Shown: positions 45,947 through 57,917 of the stretch, one piece after another
Layout: the number at the start of each line of letters is the position of its first letter
Position numbering within the stretch: position 1 is the first letter of the stretch
Source: Scalesia atractyloides
Lineage: Eukaryota; Streptophyta; Magnoliopsida; Asterales; Asteraceae
Reading direction: 5' to 3'
Length of the DNA: 64,000 nt
Assembly (NCBI GenBank): GCA_947069175.1
Contig: CAMTDV010000023.1
Location: 87,203,563-87,267,562 of the forward strand
Position numbers and translations under genes: made by a program
Notes under the pieces: generated by a model
What the model was told of the DNA's origin: nothing
Database searches by the model: none
Seen by the model: only the letters and a program-made list of their open reading frames with translations

Positions 45947-47111
45947 GTATCCCCTACTTTTAGAAATTTCGTCCCAAAATTTAAGTAGTGGCATGTTTGT
46001 CTAAAAAGGATGGTGTTTAATTTGACAGTTACATACTTAGAAAGGAGTAAGAGTTTAAATTTTTGTTTGAGGCGGTAACGTTCCTTGTAAGGGTTGAGTA
46101 CCCTGCTACAGGAATCGCTTTTTGATGCCTAAGTTAATGAATATTGATAAACAGAGTTGATTGACTAAATATGATTTCATGCGCAAGAGTTTTGATACGT
46201 TTGGAAAGATAAGGTTATATCCTAAAACAAAACTTCTAATACTAAAACCTACATGGAACTTCTCATAACCGCCTGACAATGCCTCTGATCCTTTGGCAAG
46301 AATACTTATATATAGGAAGTACCAGCGGCGTATCCACCATATTCTTGTCAAATTTTCATTGGTTTTATCAGTAAGTTATGATTGGTTCTATGATGTGACT
46401 CTAGAACATAAATAAACACAACAACCAATGTCTGAGTCCTAATTCTGATAGTATACATGTTTGAATGGTGACAGTACCTCTCTCGTTTGTTATGATGGAG
46501 AGGTTAGTCTATGTAGAAATAGAACACAATCCAATTTCTTTAAATGATGAGATGATATGAATGCTAAATCAGTGAGTATAAAACAAACTTCAACCAAGAC
46601 AATACTAAATCCTACATGGAACTTCTCATAACCGCCTGATAATGCCTCTGATCCTTTGGTAAGAATACTTATATATAGGAAGTACCAGCGGCGTATCCAC
46701 CATATTCTTGTCAAATTTTCATTGGCTTTATCCATAAGTTATGATTAGTTCTATGTGACTCTAAAACATAAACAAACACAATCAACCAAAGCTTGAGTCT
46801 TAATTCTGATAGTATACATGTTTGAATGATGACAGTACCTCTCTCGTTTGTTATGATGGAGAGGTTAGTCTATGTAGAAGTGAGACACAGCTCAACTTCT
46901 TTAAATGATGACACTGAGATACGTCGTGAGGTATGACGGTATGAATGTTAAATCAATGAGTATAAAAACAAAATTGAAATAGTAATTCGCATTAAGATCC
47001 TTGGATAAATTTCCAATTTATAATTGAGATACGTGAAAATTGAGATAACATAAAGAAAAACATAAAAAAACTAAGCGGTTGGAGTTGAATCTTGATTTTT
47101 GGTGAAGGAGA

Positions 47112-48454
47112 CTAGTTGGGTGGTTCGTTTGGGCCGTCATTATCTTCAACAGGATTGGCGTTGATGTTGAAAACTCTTCCTCTTGCTGGTGGCCTAGTGG
47201 TTGGGTTTTCTTGATTTGCTTGGTTAACTGGGTTTGCTTGAGCTTGGGTGTGTATGATGTTAACCAATCGAGGGCACGTGTTTCTATAGTGGGTAGGGTC
47301 GCCACAATTAAAACAAGCTCGAACATAAGGAAACATGGGGTATTGGGGTTGTTGATATGTTTGGATCATGTTTTGAGTAGGGGTGAGGTTTGGTTTTGAG
47401 GGGTGCGGCAAACCTTGTTCAAATGACCATAGCGTCCACAATTCGCACATAGTCGACAAGGTAAGGTAGATGGATGGTGATAAAAACAGGTGTTACATTG
47501 AGGGTGAGGTCCAAGGTAAGGTTTCTTATTTGGGTAAGTTGAGTTGGGTGCTACTTGAGTGATTGGGATAGCTTGGAGGGGTACGGCTTGTGAGGCTGGT
47601 TGATTGCGTTGGTTGACAGCGAAAAGTTGCCCATCTCGTTTTCTCTTAGAAACGAGTTGAGAAGGGGATTCGGTTTGGGTGGAGTTTGAGGTTTCAGTTG
47701 ATGCTTTATCCTTCTTCTTCTCCTCCTTGAAGTCCTTATTTCGTATGCGGTTCTCGGTGAGATTCTGTAGCTAACTCCATTGCTGCTTCCAAAGTTGCAG
47801 GTGTGGTACTTATTACAGAGTCTTGAATTTTTGAAGGAAGACCTCAGATGTAGTGCTCGATCAAACGGTAAAGAGGAGTGAACAAGTTGGGAACCATTGA
47901 TTTAATTCGAGGAACCTCTTGTTGTATGTGGTGTGATCGCCTTCCTTTTGTTTCAAAGAATAGAACTCATCCTCCAATTTCTTGATTTCGCTCCTTGGGC
48001 AAAACCGTCTTGTCATGATTTCCTTCAACTCTTCCCAAGTCAAAGTCATAGCATCTTCTACACCTCGTTTGGCCTTCTCTGTATTCCACCATGTAAGTGC
48101 TATTCCAAGCAAACGACCGGTAGCATATCGCACTTTGAGATCATCGGGGCAATCGCAATTTAGAAATGTGTTTTCCATTTCTTCAAACCAATGGAGAAGA
48201 GCGGTGACACCTTCAGTCCCTTCGTATTTTGGAGGGTCGCAGGATTTGAAATGCTTGAAGGTGCATTTAGTGGTTTTTGGGGGAGGACTGACAATGTTTT
48301 TATCTTCTTGATTGACGGGATTAGCGGTAAGGGCTTGCTGAACTTGAACTACAATGTTGGGTATTACGGCAGCCATTTGTTGAGCGATTTAGGCAGCCAT
48401 GCGCTTGCGGGCTTTTCCTGATCTCATCTTCCTACGAGCGAGACTAGAAGACAT
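47112..48454 (-). pseudogene. gag: gag of gag-only element, copy 2
   Basis: Near-identical to the copy at 41170-42512. It shares the early nonsense codon (48391-48389) and has TGA at 47846-47844. Private 1-bp changes occur near 47896 (loss), 47762 (gain) and 47380 (loss). The small insertion/loss near 48290 is in its intact form here, giving a 171-codon open capsid frame 48376-47861. Shared nonsense codons show gag was dead before the array formed. Confidence 0.88.
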
Positions 48455-49284
48455 CTACAAGGAATACATATCAAGGGTATGAGTTGGATGTTTTAGGGAT
48501 CATGTGTCGTATTTAGGAATGAACATTCATAAAATAAATATAGAATAATAAATCTACTACATCCATAGGATGTCTTGGGCTTTGCTCGTAATTGGGCCTT
48601 GCATGCCGCCATACTTCACCTTCGTAATCATGTGGGCCCCCATGATTACCGGGTTTTTCATATGGTTCGCATGTGTTAGCCTGATTACGTACACTAAAAC
48701 CCGGAGAAAATCGAGAAATATGTATGTAACGTATGATATTCGGAATGTATCCAGGTGTGGACACGGTGACACCTCAAAGTGGGGTTAGTTCGAACGACGT
48801 TTGGTGTGGCATGCTTTGGCCTAATAGGTCCTTCGTACTCTCATCGTTAGTCCCCAGGTAGGCAAACTGGTCCGTTATATTGGATTTATACGAATGCCAA
48901 CCTAGACAGGACGTTCCGACTATCGGTACTTGTACCCTTACAGTTACTACATGCCCGTCGCATAACTCACTTTGATGAGATTTGAAAAATGAAAAATGCG
49001 ACAAAATTTTGAATAACGGAAGTATGAAGATGATTTGAATATGTGAACATTGAAATATGTATGATGAATGTGTATTTAATTATGTATGTTTGACTGTAAG
49101 CATAATTCACTATGTATCACAAATTGTAGTATCGGAAGTGTTTGCATGCATTCGTGTATATAATAAATATGAAAGAAATAAACATCATGAGTTTGCATAT
49201 AACCACATAAACAATTAAAATCTAATCAACTATAGTATAGGCTCTAAGGGTCTAATAACCTATCCTATATCCCTATAGTCAAAA
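48455..49284 (-). other. Leader of gag-only element, copy 2
   Basis: Same as the copy 1 leader with very few changes (for example near 49095). Confidence 0.6.
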
Positions 49285-49299
49285 GCTCTGATACCAATC

Positions 49300-51272
49300 T
49301 GTCACACCCCGACCCGCAGCGGAAAAGGTGATCGGGGCATGATTGGGTTTTCATCAAAGCTCATGACATTTATTATAACGTTTCATATTTATTATTACAA
49401 TTTAAAGGGGATCATACAATCATAATTACAACATGTTCTACACATCTTTCTAGACTTCATTATTTTCTTCTAAGGCATTTCCTATGTTTTCCTTGCTTCA
49501 TCCTGTTCACCTGTATCATGTGTAAAAATGGTTTTTGGATCAACAGAAAGTTGGCGAGTGAATCCTATGAAAAACATTTGAACAAGTTTATTGAATTGAT
49601 TATAAAATAAAGTGCATAACCACATATGAGTAAATATAGATGTAAACTTATTCACAAAACATTTAATATTAAATAATGCACACACATACAATAATAGATT
49701 GTTTTGAGGCACGCGTTGTTCAACTCGTGTCCCACGAGGAACTGATGGGCCTAACGAATGAGTTTTGAGGCACGCGTTGTTCTACGAACTGATGGGCCTA
49801 ATGAATGAGTTTTAAGGCACGCGTTGTTCAACTCGTCTCCCACGAGGAACTGATGGGCCTAACAAATAATTTGCATACAACTTGACAATATGTAATACAT
49901 AACTACAGACAATATTTACATTCTAAGTTTAAATCATAATATGGTATGGCACGAGTTTGAATAAACGAATTAGTTTAAGCGACACATGACACACCCCAAA
50001 ATGTGTAATAAAAAGGGGAGTTGTAAGAATTCACTCACAGTGGTTGCGTTTCTTGGATTGATGATGAATGCGCACGAAATTGGATTTAACCACGAGAGAA
50101 ACTGACCTAGATAATAACATAACGGTTCGGTAAATAAGCGGATTTTATTAATCAATTTTAGTAGGATTATTGGATATATTTTTGTGAGTTTAAGGCTATT
50201 TTCTAACTTTAAAAACGTTATTTTTAAGTATTTTTAATTGATTTTTAAATAAAATAAATAAATAAAAATAAAAAAAAAAATGTTGATTTTTTGACGTTGA
50301 CCATGACTGTTGACCATTACTGTTGACCGTTGACCGGTTCGGTCGTTTGTATGTGTGCGTTGGGTGAGACTCGAACCCGTAACCTCCCGTACGCGTGCAC
50401 GCAGCTCTACCAACTGAGCTACGTGTCTAACCCGAAATATTTCTGTTTTTAATTATATTTATACACTATTTAAGTTAATCCGAAAATCATTTATTTTAAA
50501 AAGGATTTAATGGTATCGACTCGGTGCTCACCACAGGTCTCGAACCCGGGACCTGTGGTTTAGTTTGGCACAAGTCCACCGCTGGACTGTGTGTCTAACT
50601 TGGTAAATATTCCGGTTTTTATTATACTTAACATCTTACTGCGTGTGGATCCGGTTCGGTTTTAAAAAAAAACATTTTTATTACAGCGAGTGTGCGTGTG
50701 TCAAGGATCGAACTCGGGACGTATGCGTATTTATTTGCAAACAGTCCACCGCTGGACTGTGTGTCTAACCCGTTCATAATATTGATTTTAATTAATCTTA
50801 TAACCTAAGCGACTTCGTCTTCTTCGCGCAAAACACAGACAACGGTTAACAATGCTGTTACTTGTTAAATTAATTTAACGAACTTTATAAGCGATTGTAA
50901 TGTATTGAACAGAAAGGGTTTAGGGAATGATTGTACCGAACAGGTGACTTTTTCAGAACTCCGGCAAGGATTCGTCGGCTCTGTTTTGTGAACTTCGGCT
51001 GTTAGGATCAATTAACAGTTTGGATGGATTAGATATGAAATTGAACTACTGAGCAACGATTATCAGTAGGTTTAAATGATCATACCGGCTAACAGCGAGA
51101 TTCTGAAAATTCCAGAAGTTTTCCGGCGAAAACAGAAAATCAGGCAACGTCGTCAGGGGTTGATTCTGGGTGATGGAGTGATGTTAGTAATAGTCTAATA
51201 ATGGGTTAAAACAGAAAAAGTCGAGGTATTTACCGTGTAGATGAAAGTCTCGGTTTTCCGGCGACTTGCAGA
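49300..51272 (-). repeat. Array LTR 3 (5' LTR of copy 2), cut by gap
   Basis: 1973 bp before the run of N. tRNA-like modules at 50356-50431, 50523-50599 and 50688-50769; the antisense module would lie in the missing part. Confidence 0.9.
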
Positions 51273-51372
51273 NNNNNNNNNNNNNNNNNNNNNNNNNNNN
51301 NNNNNNNNNNNNNNNNNNNNNNNNNNNNNNNNNNNNNNNNNNNNNNNNNNNNNNNNNNNNNNNNNNNNNNNN
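51273..51372. other. Assembly gap (100 N)
   Basis: Exactly 100 undetermined bases, the usual placeholder for a gap of unknown size. The sequence to its right duplicates 60654 onward. Confidence 0.99.
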
Positions 51373-51531
51373 TAAGCAGATAACAACCACAAACTAAGGC
51401 GAAGCTGAGTCAGGGACCAGATTCCAGGTTAATCACTCAAGGTGCCTGGACAAGCCTTTACTCAGGAGCCACAAGTGAATGACACAAAACCAAGCAGAGA
51501 TACCACTTAATCACAACAAAAAACCATACAA
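51373..51531 (-). mobile_element. Copia leader fragment (duplicate of 60654-60812)
   Basis: Appears identical to the Copia gag-proximal leader downstream, including the final TACAA before the LTR. The rest of this copy is lost in the gap. Confidence 0.8.
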
Positions 51532-52608
51532 TGTCACACCCCGACCCGCAGCGGAATAAGAGTCGGGGCATAATTGGGTTATCACCAAAGCTCATGATGT
51601 TTACTAATATGTTTCATATTTATTAAATTCAAATTACATCTCAAAGTTCCAAGTCAAATTCATACAATACAAGGAAAGGAAAAATTAACTAAAACAATCC
51701 ATAATCTAAACTGGTTTATTCTTCTAAGCCGCCCTATATGTTTCTTGCTTCAACTTGATCACCTGTATCATGTGTAAAAATGGGAAATTTTGGGTCAACA
51801 AAAGTTGGCGAGTGAACCTTGTTAAAAACATTTGTTATTGATTCATTATTGTAATTAATATAGGAAAATTGTGCAATAATCATATATGAACAAATGTATG
51901 TAAACATAACGATCACAAACCACCTTGCTTAAGTATATAATAAGAATGACAATGTATATGTTGGCAACGTCCCGTTCACGCTCATAGGTAATGGGGAACG
52001 GATGACCTATGCTAATGTATGTGAGATCAAGGCTCAATCAAACGGAGCCGATCTTATGTTGGCAACGCCTGGTTCACGCTCATAGGTAATGGGGAACAGC
52101 TCACGCTCATAGGTAATGGGGAGCGGCGGCCTATGAAATGTATGTACTGAAAATGATAAATTAAATCTAAATATCAACCACACAAACCACTGATACATAT
52201 TGGATACACATTTGATCATGAACATGATGGATGCACAAGTGTTTAATTAAAATAAATAAATAGCGACACATGATACACCCCAAAATGTGATTAAAACGGG
52301 GAATTGGTAGAGATTCACTCACATTGGGTGCGTTTGCTTGAAGATGTTGAATGCGCACGAGTTTAGAGGATGGATCGACGAGGAATAACTAACTTAATTA
52401 ATAACGAAAAAGTACGGTAAGTATGTGGATTTTATTAACTATTTTAATAGGATTTTTGGATAAATTTTCGTGAGTTTAAGGCTATTTTCTAACTTTAAAA
52501 ACGTTATTTTTAAGTATTTTTAATTGATTTTTAAATTAAATAAATAAATAAAAATAATAAAAAAATATTGACTTTTGACCGTTGACCGGTCCGGTTGCTT
52601 ATATATGT

Positions 52609-53020
52609 GCGCTGGGTGAGACTCGAACCCGTGACCTCCCGTACGCGTGCACGCAGCTCTACCAACTGAGCTAAATGTCTAACCCGAAATATTTCTGTTT
52701 TTAATTATATTTATATACTATTTAACTTAATCCGAAAATCATTTATTTTAAAAAGGATTTTAATTGAATTGAACCGGTGCTGACCACAGGTCTCGAACCC
52801 GGGACCTGTGGGTTAACGTGCACACAGTCCACCGCTGGACTGTGTGTCTAACCTGGTTAATAATCCGGTTTTTATTATACTTAACATGATTTTGAGAGTT
52901 AACCCGGTTTAGTTAAAAAGGCATTTTTATTTCAAGAGAGTAAGGTTGGGACAGGAATCGAACTCGCGACGTATGTGTATTTGTTTGCACACAGTCCACC
53001 GCTGGACTGTGTGTCTAACC
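52609..53020 (-). other. Three tandem tRNA-like modules in LTR E
   Basis: M2, M3 and M4 in sense to the element, about 168 bp apart. M4 reads TTAGCTCAGTTGGTAGAGC then ACGGGTTCGAGTCTCAC, the best-preserved A/B-box pair in the window. M3 has the perfect ACAGTCCA/TGGACTGT stem. Confidence 0.75.
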
Positions 53021-53880
53021 CGTTCAGAAAACTGATTTTAATTAATCTTATATTATAACCCGTCTTCATCTTCTTCGCTCAAGAACACAGACAGTGATAA
53101 CTTGACTGATTTATGTCTAATTTGATTATCAAACATTATAAGTAATTGAAAGGTAATGAATGGAGAGAGTTTGGGGATAGGAGGTACCGATTCGTGTCTT
53201 TCACAGAACTCCGGCAAAGGTCCGTCGGCTCTGATAGTGAACTTCGGCTGTTTAGAATCAATTAACAGTTCTGTTCGATTAATTATGAAATTGAGGTACT
53301 TAAACAAAGATTAACAGAAGTTTGAATGATCATACCGGCTCTCAGCGTGATTCTGAAAGTTTCAGAAGTTTTCCGGCGAAGGCAGGAATTCCGACAACGT
53401 TGTCTGGGATTGATTCTGGATGGTGGATTTGTGTTAGTAACAGTCTAACAATGGATTGAAACAGAAAGAGTCGAGGGAAATACCGTGTGGATGTGAGTCT
53501 CGTTTTTCCGGCGAAAGTCCGGCGATGGTAGGATATTTCCGGCGAGTGAAATTTCGTCGAGAAAAGGTGCGATTTTGAGCGAAAAGGCTACCAGTGAATT
53601 GTGGGTGAATTTATAGGGAAGAATCGAGACGCATGGGGTCTGATTTCGGTCTCGATTCATGGTCAGCCGTTCTCCGGCGGTTACGACTGATGTCGCGGGT
53701 TCAGACATCGGTTATAACCGTCGTTGAGGTAAATTCTTCGGTTAAATTAGAAGAAACCGTCAATTATCGACGAAATCGTCGGGATTTCCGACGACTGCAA
53801 ATTGGGCGCGACTTGACTGGATTTGATTTCCGCGATTCATCATTTGAATTAATTGTTTCGGTAGGTTATCAAAAACCAAA

Positions 53881-53957
53881 GTGGCGGAGTGGTTGAATGT
53901 GTGAGAGTTAAGATTTGTGGGTTCCCAGCTGACCCGGGTTCGACTCCCGGCAGCCGG
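53881..53957 (+). other. Antisense tRNA-like module M1 in LTR E (Ser-like)
   Basis: GTGGCGGAGTGGTTGAATG (D-arm), then GACCCGGGTTCGACTCCCGG (T-arm, exact B box). On the plus strand, opposite to the element. Confidence 0.72.
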
Positions 53958-54142
53958 TTTTTCTTTTTAATTTATTTATTTTTACTTTTTAACAATTATA
54001 ATTTATAACTTCTAATTTGTTTATTAATTATGTATCGTTTTAAATTAAAATAAGTCATAAATAAACAACAAAAGTTTAGAACTGATTGTTCGGTTAATAA
54101 ACGAAGCGGGTTTTGAAAACCCGTTTTTCGACGGATGTTACA

Positions 54143-54157
54143 GTATCCCCTACTTTT
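54143..54157 (-). other. Polypurine tract
   Basis: AAAAGTAGGGGATAC on the minus strand directly beside the 3' LTR, identical to that of the gag-only array. Confidence 0.8.
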
Positions 54158-54176
54158 AGAAATTTCGTCCCGAAAT

Positions 54177-57100
54177 TTAAGTAGTAGTAGTTACAGGAAA
54201 TAGGTGTGGGTATTTCTCGCGCATTGAGTCTTCACGTTCCCAAGTAAACTCAGGTCCTCGTTTTGACTCCCAGCGTACCCTGACAATTGGGATGCGGCTT
54301 CGTCTTAAACGTTTTTCTCCGAAGTCCATAATTTCTACTTGTCTTCCAATGAAATGCATAGATTCATCGACTTGAATGTCTTCTAGAGGAATATGGAGAT
54401 TTTCATCGGCGAGGCACTTCTTCAAGTTCGATACGTGGAATGTGGGATGAATTCTGTTGAGTTCCTCCGGTAGGTCAAGCTTGTATGCTACAGGTCCTAC
54501 TCTTTCGAGTATCTTGAAAGGACCTACGTAGCGTGGTGCTAGCTTGCCTTTTTGGCCAAAACAAACTACTCCCTTCCACGGCGATACTTTTAAAAGTACT
54601 TGGTCACCAATGTTAAATTCCAAGGGCTTTCGTCGCTTGTCAGCATAGCTCTTTTGACGACTATGTGCCGCTAGAAGGTTGTTTCGGATTTGATGAATCT
54701 TGTCTGTTGTTTCTTGTATTAATTCTGGACCGGTGATTTGAGCTTCTCCAATTTCGTGCCAACATATTGGTGATCGGCACTTACGACCATATAACGCTTC
54801 GAAAGGTGCCATGCCGATACTTGAATGATAGCTGTTGTTGTACGAAAATTCAACTAATGGTAGGTAAGCGTCCCAATTCCCTTTGAAGTCTATAACACAT
54901 GCTCGAAGCATGTCTTCAAGAGTATGAATGGTGCGTTCAGATTGACCATTAGTTTGGGGATGATAAACGGTACTGAGGTCTAATCGTGTACCCAAAGCGG
55001 CTTGTACAGCTTGCCATGTTCGTGAAGTGAAACGACCATCACGATCTGAAATAATGCTTAACGGTACACCATGACGGCTTACGATTTCGCTGATGTAGAT
55101 ACGAGCTAGTTTCTCATTCTTAAAGTCTTTGCGAATAGGAATGAAGTGAGCTGATTTTGTAAGACTATCAATGATTACCCATATAGTGTCATACCCACCG
55201 GAGGTGCGAGGTAACCCGGTAATGAAGTCCATGGTTATGTTTTCCCACTTCCATACATGTATTTCGGGTTGGACTAGGAGTCCTGAGGGTCTTTGATGTT
55301 CAACTTTCACTTTAGAACAGGTAAGGCACTTGGAAACAAAAACAGCAATATCCTTCTTCATGCCAGGCCACCAGTAGGTGTATCGAAGCTCTTGATACAT
55401 CTTGTCGGCTCCTGGGTGTACGGAGTATCGTGTTTTGTGCGCCTCTTTCATAAGGGTATCGCGAAGGTTATTGTGATCGAGAATCCATATGCGATCTAGA
55501 TAATACAGAATGCCGTCAGATTTTGTTTCGAGTTTAAGTTCTGCTCCACAAGATAACTCATTGCGTATGTCGTATTCTGTTATGGAAACATGTTGAGCTT
55601 CTCTGATTTGATCTTTGATGTTGGTTATGATTTGCGAACATAGAAGACGAATGGAGTTCGCATAACCCTTTCGACTGAGTGCATCGGCCACCACATTTGC
55701 TTTGCCAGGATGATACCGAATTTTACAGTCGTAGTCATTAAGAAGTTCGACCCATCTTCGTTGCCTCATATTCAACTCCTTTTGGTTAAAGATATGTTGG
55801 AGGCTCCTGTGGTCAGTGTAAATTTCACACTTGGTACCATAGAGGTAATGTCTCCATATCTTAAGAGCGAACACAACGGCTCCAAGTTCTAGGTCGTGAG
55901 TAGTGTAGTTCTTCTCTTGAGTTTTGAGTTGCCTAGAAGCATAGGCTATCACTTTTCCCCTTTGCATTAATACACAGCCTAGTCCTTGCCCTGATGCGTC
56001 ACAATATACTACAAAGTCATCGCAACCTTCGGGGAGTGTGAGGATAGGTGCGTCACAAAGCTTTTGCTTAAGGGTTTGGAAGGCTTCTTCTTGTTTAGGT
56101 CCCCATATGAAGGGTTTTCCTTTATGTGTCAAAGCCGTGAGTGGTACAGCGATACGAGAGAAATTTGATATGAAACGGCGATAGTAACCAGCCAAACCAA
56201 GGAACGATCTTACTTCGGTTGGTGTACGTGGCGCTTGCCATTCTTGCACTGCTTTGATCTTTGAGGGGTCGACATGTATTCCCTTGTCATTGACGACATG
56301 ACCAAGGAACTGTACTTCTTTTAACCAGAATTCGCATTTGGAGAATTTAGCGTAGAGCTTTTCGGTTCTTAAGAGTGTGAGGATGAGTCGAAGGTGTCGT
56401 TCATGATCAGCCTTAGACTTTGAGTAAATGAGAATATCGTCGATGAAGACTATAACAAAGCGATCGAGATAGGGTTTGCAAACTCTGTTCATTAGGTCCA
56501 TGAAGACGGCTGGAGCATTGGTTAGACCAAATGGCATGACCATGAATTCATAGTGACCATAACGAGTTCGGAAGGCGGTCTTTGGGACGTCTTCTTCGTG
56601 TACTCTGAGTTGCTGATAGCCGGAACGAAGGTCGGTCTTTGAAAAACAAGTGGCACCCTGGAGTTGGTCTAGAAGATCATCAATGCGAGGTAAAGGATAG
56701 CGGTTCTTGACCGTTAATTTGTTGAGTTCTCTGTAATCGATACACATGCGAAACGTTCCATCTTTCTTCTTTACAAACAGAACAGGTGCACCCCAAGGCG
56801 ATGAGCTAGGACGTATGAATCCTTTGTCGGTCAGTTCTTGTAATTGACTGGCCAGCTCTTGCATTTCGGATGGGGCTAACCTATAAGGAGATTTCGCGAC
56901 AGGTGTAGCGCCAGGTATAAGATCAATGCGGAATTCGACTTCTCTCTTGGGAGGAAGTCCTGAGATGTCGTCGGGAAAAACTTGCGGGAACTCTTTCACT
57001 ACGGGTATATCTTCGAGTTTCTTCTCCTTATTTCCCTTCTTGACAACGTGGGTTAGAAATGCTACATAATTCTTGCGGAGATATTTTCGGGCTTGAAGAC

Positions 57101-57917
57101 AGGACATTAGTTTAAGTCCTTTCGAAGGGGTTTCTCCAAAGATTCGTAGGGTTTGACCGTCTGCAAGAGGAATGCGAATGAACTTTTCGCGGCATACCAC
57201 TTCAGCATGATGTTGGCTGAGCCAGTCCATGCCGATTATAATGTCAAAACTTCCCAACTTCATAGGAATGAGGTCAACAGGAAAATCTTGATCGTTTAGA
57301 GTAAGAGTACAGTTTCGGATGATGGAGTTTAATGAGACCGGTTTTCCGTCAGCAACTTCTACCGTTATGGATTCCATAAGTTTATCACGAGTTTGGTTGA
57401 GGATGGGTTCAAATTCTAAGGACACAAAACTCTTATCCGCGCCAGTATCAAATAACACGGATGCATAACTACCATTGACGAGAAACGTATCATTAACCAC
57501 GTTGTTGTCGGCCCTAGCTTGGTTGGCGTTGATGTTGAATGCTCTTCCTCTAGCAGGTGGAGGAGCTTGGTTAGCTTGGTTCACCGGATTTGCTTGAGCT
57601 TGAGCATGTATAATGTTCACCAAACGTGGGCAAGTGTTTCTAAAGTGGTTTGGGTCTCCACAATTGTAGCAAGCCCGCATGGGTTGCATCATGGGGTAGT
57701 TGGGTTGGTAGTAGGTTTGGGCTGTATGTTGTGTAGGTGGTAGTAGTAGGATTGTTGGGCTTGACCCATTAGTTGATGGTGGGTTTGGGTTGTGGGTTGG
57801 TTGCGGTTCATTCGATGTAGTGAGTGGCAGGTTTGGATGGTGTGACCTGCACGGCCACAGCCGGTGCAATATTGACAGGGGTGTTCGGGGGAGTGATGGT
57901 ATTGACAACGGGTACAT
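54177..57917 (-). CDS. pol: Gypsy Pol polyprotein (nucleocapsid end, protease, RT, RNase H, integrase, chromodomain-like tail)
   Basis: 1246 codons without a stop, ending 34 bp before the 3' LTR. Order by residue: zinc knuckle CYNCGDPNHFRNTC (83-96); protease DTGA (157-160); RT with MCIDYRELNKL (391-401), MPFGLTNAPAVF and catalytic FIDD (491-494); RNase H with D640, E677, D702, D745; integrase zinc region H827, H834, C864, C867; integrase catalytic D897, D958, E994. Next GPVAYKLDLP and HPTFHVSNLKKCL (1141-1169), then IPIVRVRWESKRGPEFTWER (1209-1228), a chromodomain-like tail. All catalytic residues are present. The ATG at 57917 falls in what is gag sequence in another frame, so it is probably not the natural start: expression would need the gag frame, which has two frameshifts. 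Youngest-looking coding region here; possible trans helper for gag-only relatives. Confidence 0.92.
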   Translation of the reverse strand: MYPLSIPSLPRTPLSILHRLWPCRSHHPNLPLTTSNEPQPTHNPNPPSTNGSSPTILLLPPTQHTAQTYYQPNYPMMQPMRACYNCGDPNHFRNTCPRLVNIIHAQAQANPVNQANQAPPPARGRAFNINANQARADNNVVNDTFLVNGSYASVLFDTGADKSFVSLEFEPILNQTRDKLMESITVEVADGKPVSLNSIIRNCTLTLNDQDFPVDLIPMKLGSFDIIIGMDWLSQHHAEVVCREKFIRIPLADGQTLRIFGETPSKGLKLMSCLQARKYLRKNYVAFLTHVVKKGNKEKKLEDIPVVKEFPQVFPDDISGLPPKREVEFRIDLIPGATPVAKSPYRLAPSEMQELASQLQELTDKGFIRPSSSPWGAPVLFVKKKDGTFRMCIDYRELNKLTVKNRYPLPRIDDLLDQLQGATCFSKTDLRSGYQQLRVHEEDVPKTAFRTRYGHYEFMVMPFGLTNAPAVFMDLMNRVCKPYLDRFVIVFIDDILIYSKSKADHERHLRLILTLLRTEKLYAKFSKCEFWLKEVQFLGHVVNDKGIHVDPSKIKAVQEWQAPRTPTEVRSFLGLAGYYRRFISNFSRIAVPLTALTHKGKPFIWGPKQEEAFQTLKQKLCDAPILTLPEGCDDFVVYCDASGQGLGCVLMQRGKVIAYASRQLKTQEKNYTTHDLELGAVVFALKIWRHYLYGTKCEIYTDHRSLQHIFNQKELNMRQRRWVELLNDYDCKIRYHPGKANVVADALSRKGYANSIRLLCSQIITNIKDQIREAQHVSITEYDIRNELSCGAELKLETKSDGILYYLDRIWILDHNNLRDTLMKEAHKTRYSVHPGADKMYQELRYTYWWPGMKKDIAVFVSKCLTCSKVKVEHQRPSGLLVQPEIHVWKWENITMDFITGLPRTSGGYDTIWVIIDSLTKSAHFIPIRKDFKNEKLARIYISEIVSRHGVPLSIISDRDGRFTSRTWQAVQAALGTRLDLSTVYHPQTNGQSERTIHTLEDMLRACVIDFKGNWDAYLPLVEFSYNNSYHSSIGMAPFEALYGRKCRSPICWHEIGEAQITGPELIQETTDKIHQIRNNLLAAHSRQKSYADKRRKPLEFNIGDQVLLKVSPWKGVVCFGQKGKLAPRYVGPFKILERVGPVAYKLDLPEELNRIHPTFHVSNLKKCLADENLHIPLEDIQVDESMHFIGRQVEIMDFGEKRLRRSRIPIVRVRWESKRGPEFTWEREDSMREKYPHLFPVTTTT

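Larger units (their letters stand above)
37436..51272 (-). mobile_element. Tandem array of gag-only Gypsy elements (LTR-int-LTR-int-LTR)
   Basis: Three LTRs (37436-40005, 43358-45946, 49300-51272+) alternate with two internal regions of 3352 and 3353 bp. Period about 5.93 kb; internal copies are almost identical. Internals carry PBS, leader and gag but no protease, RT or integrase, matching the non-autonomous TR-GAG type described in plants. The left flank is ATGGA; the right end falls in the assembly gap, so TSD is not testable. Confidence 0.88.
51532..54142 (-). repeat. 3' LTR of the chromovirus-like element (family E)
   Basis: 2611 bp. tRNA-like modules: M4 52609-52683 (B box GGTTCGAGTCT, exact A box), M3 52775-52853, M2 52946-53020 on minus; M1 53881-53957 on plus with exact B box GGTTCGACTCC. 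Over 99% alike to 60813-63315 by eye, except a 108-bp deletion there. Confidence 0.93.

Noticed and set aside
57519..57743. Plus-strand ORFs opposite gag and pol of the 51.5-59.8 kb element
   Set aside because: Shadows of the minus-strand reading frame with no independent support.
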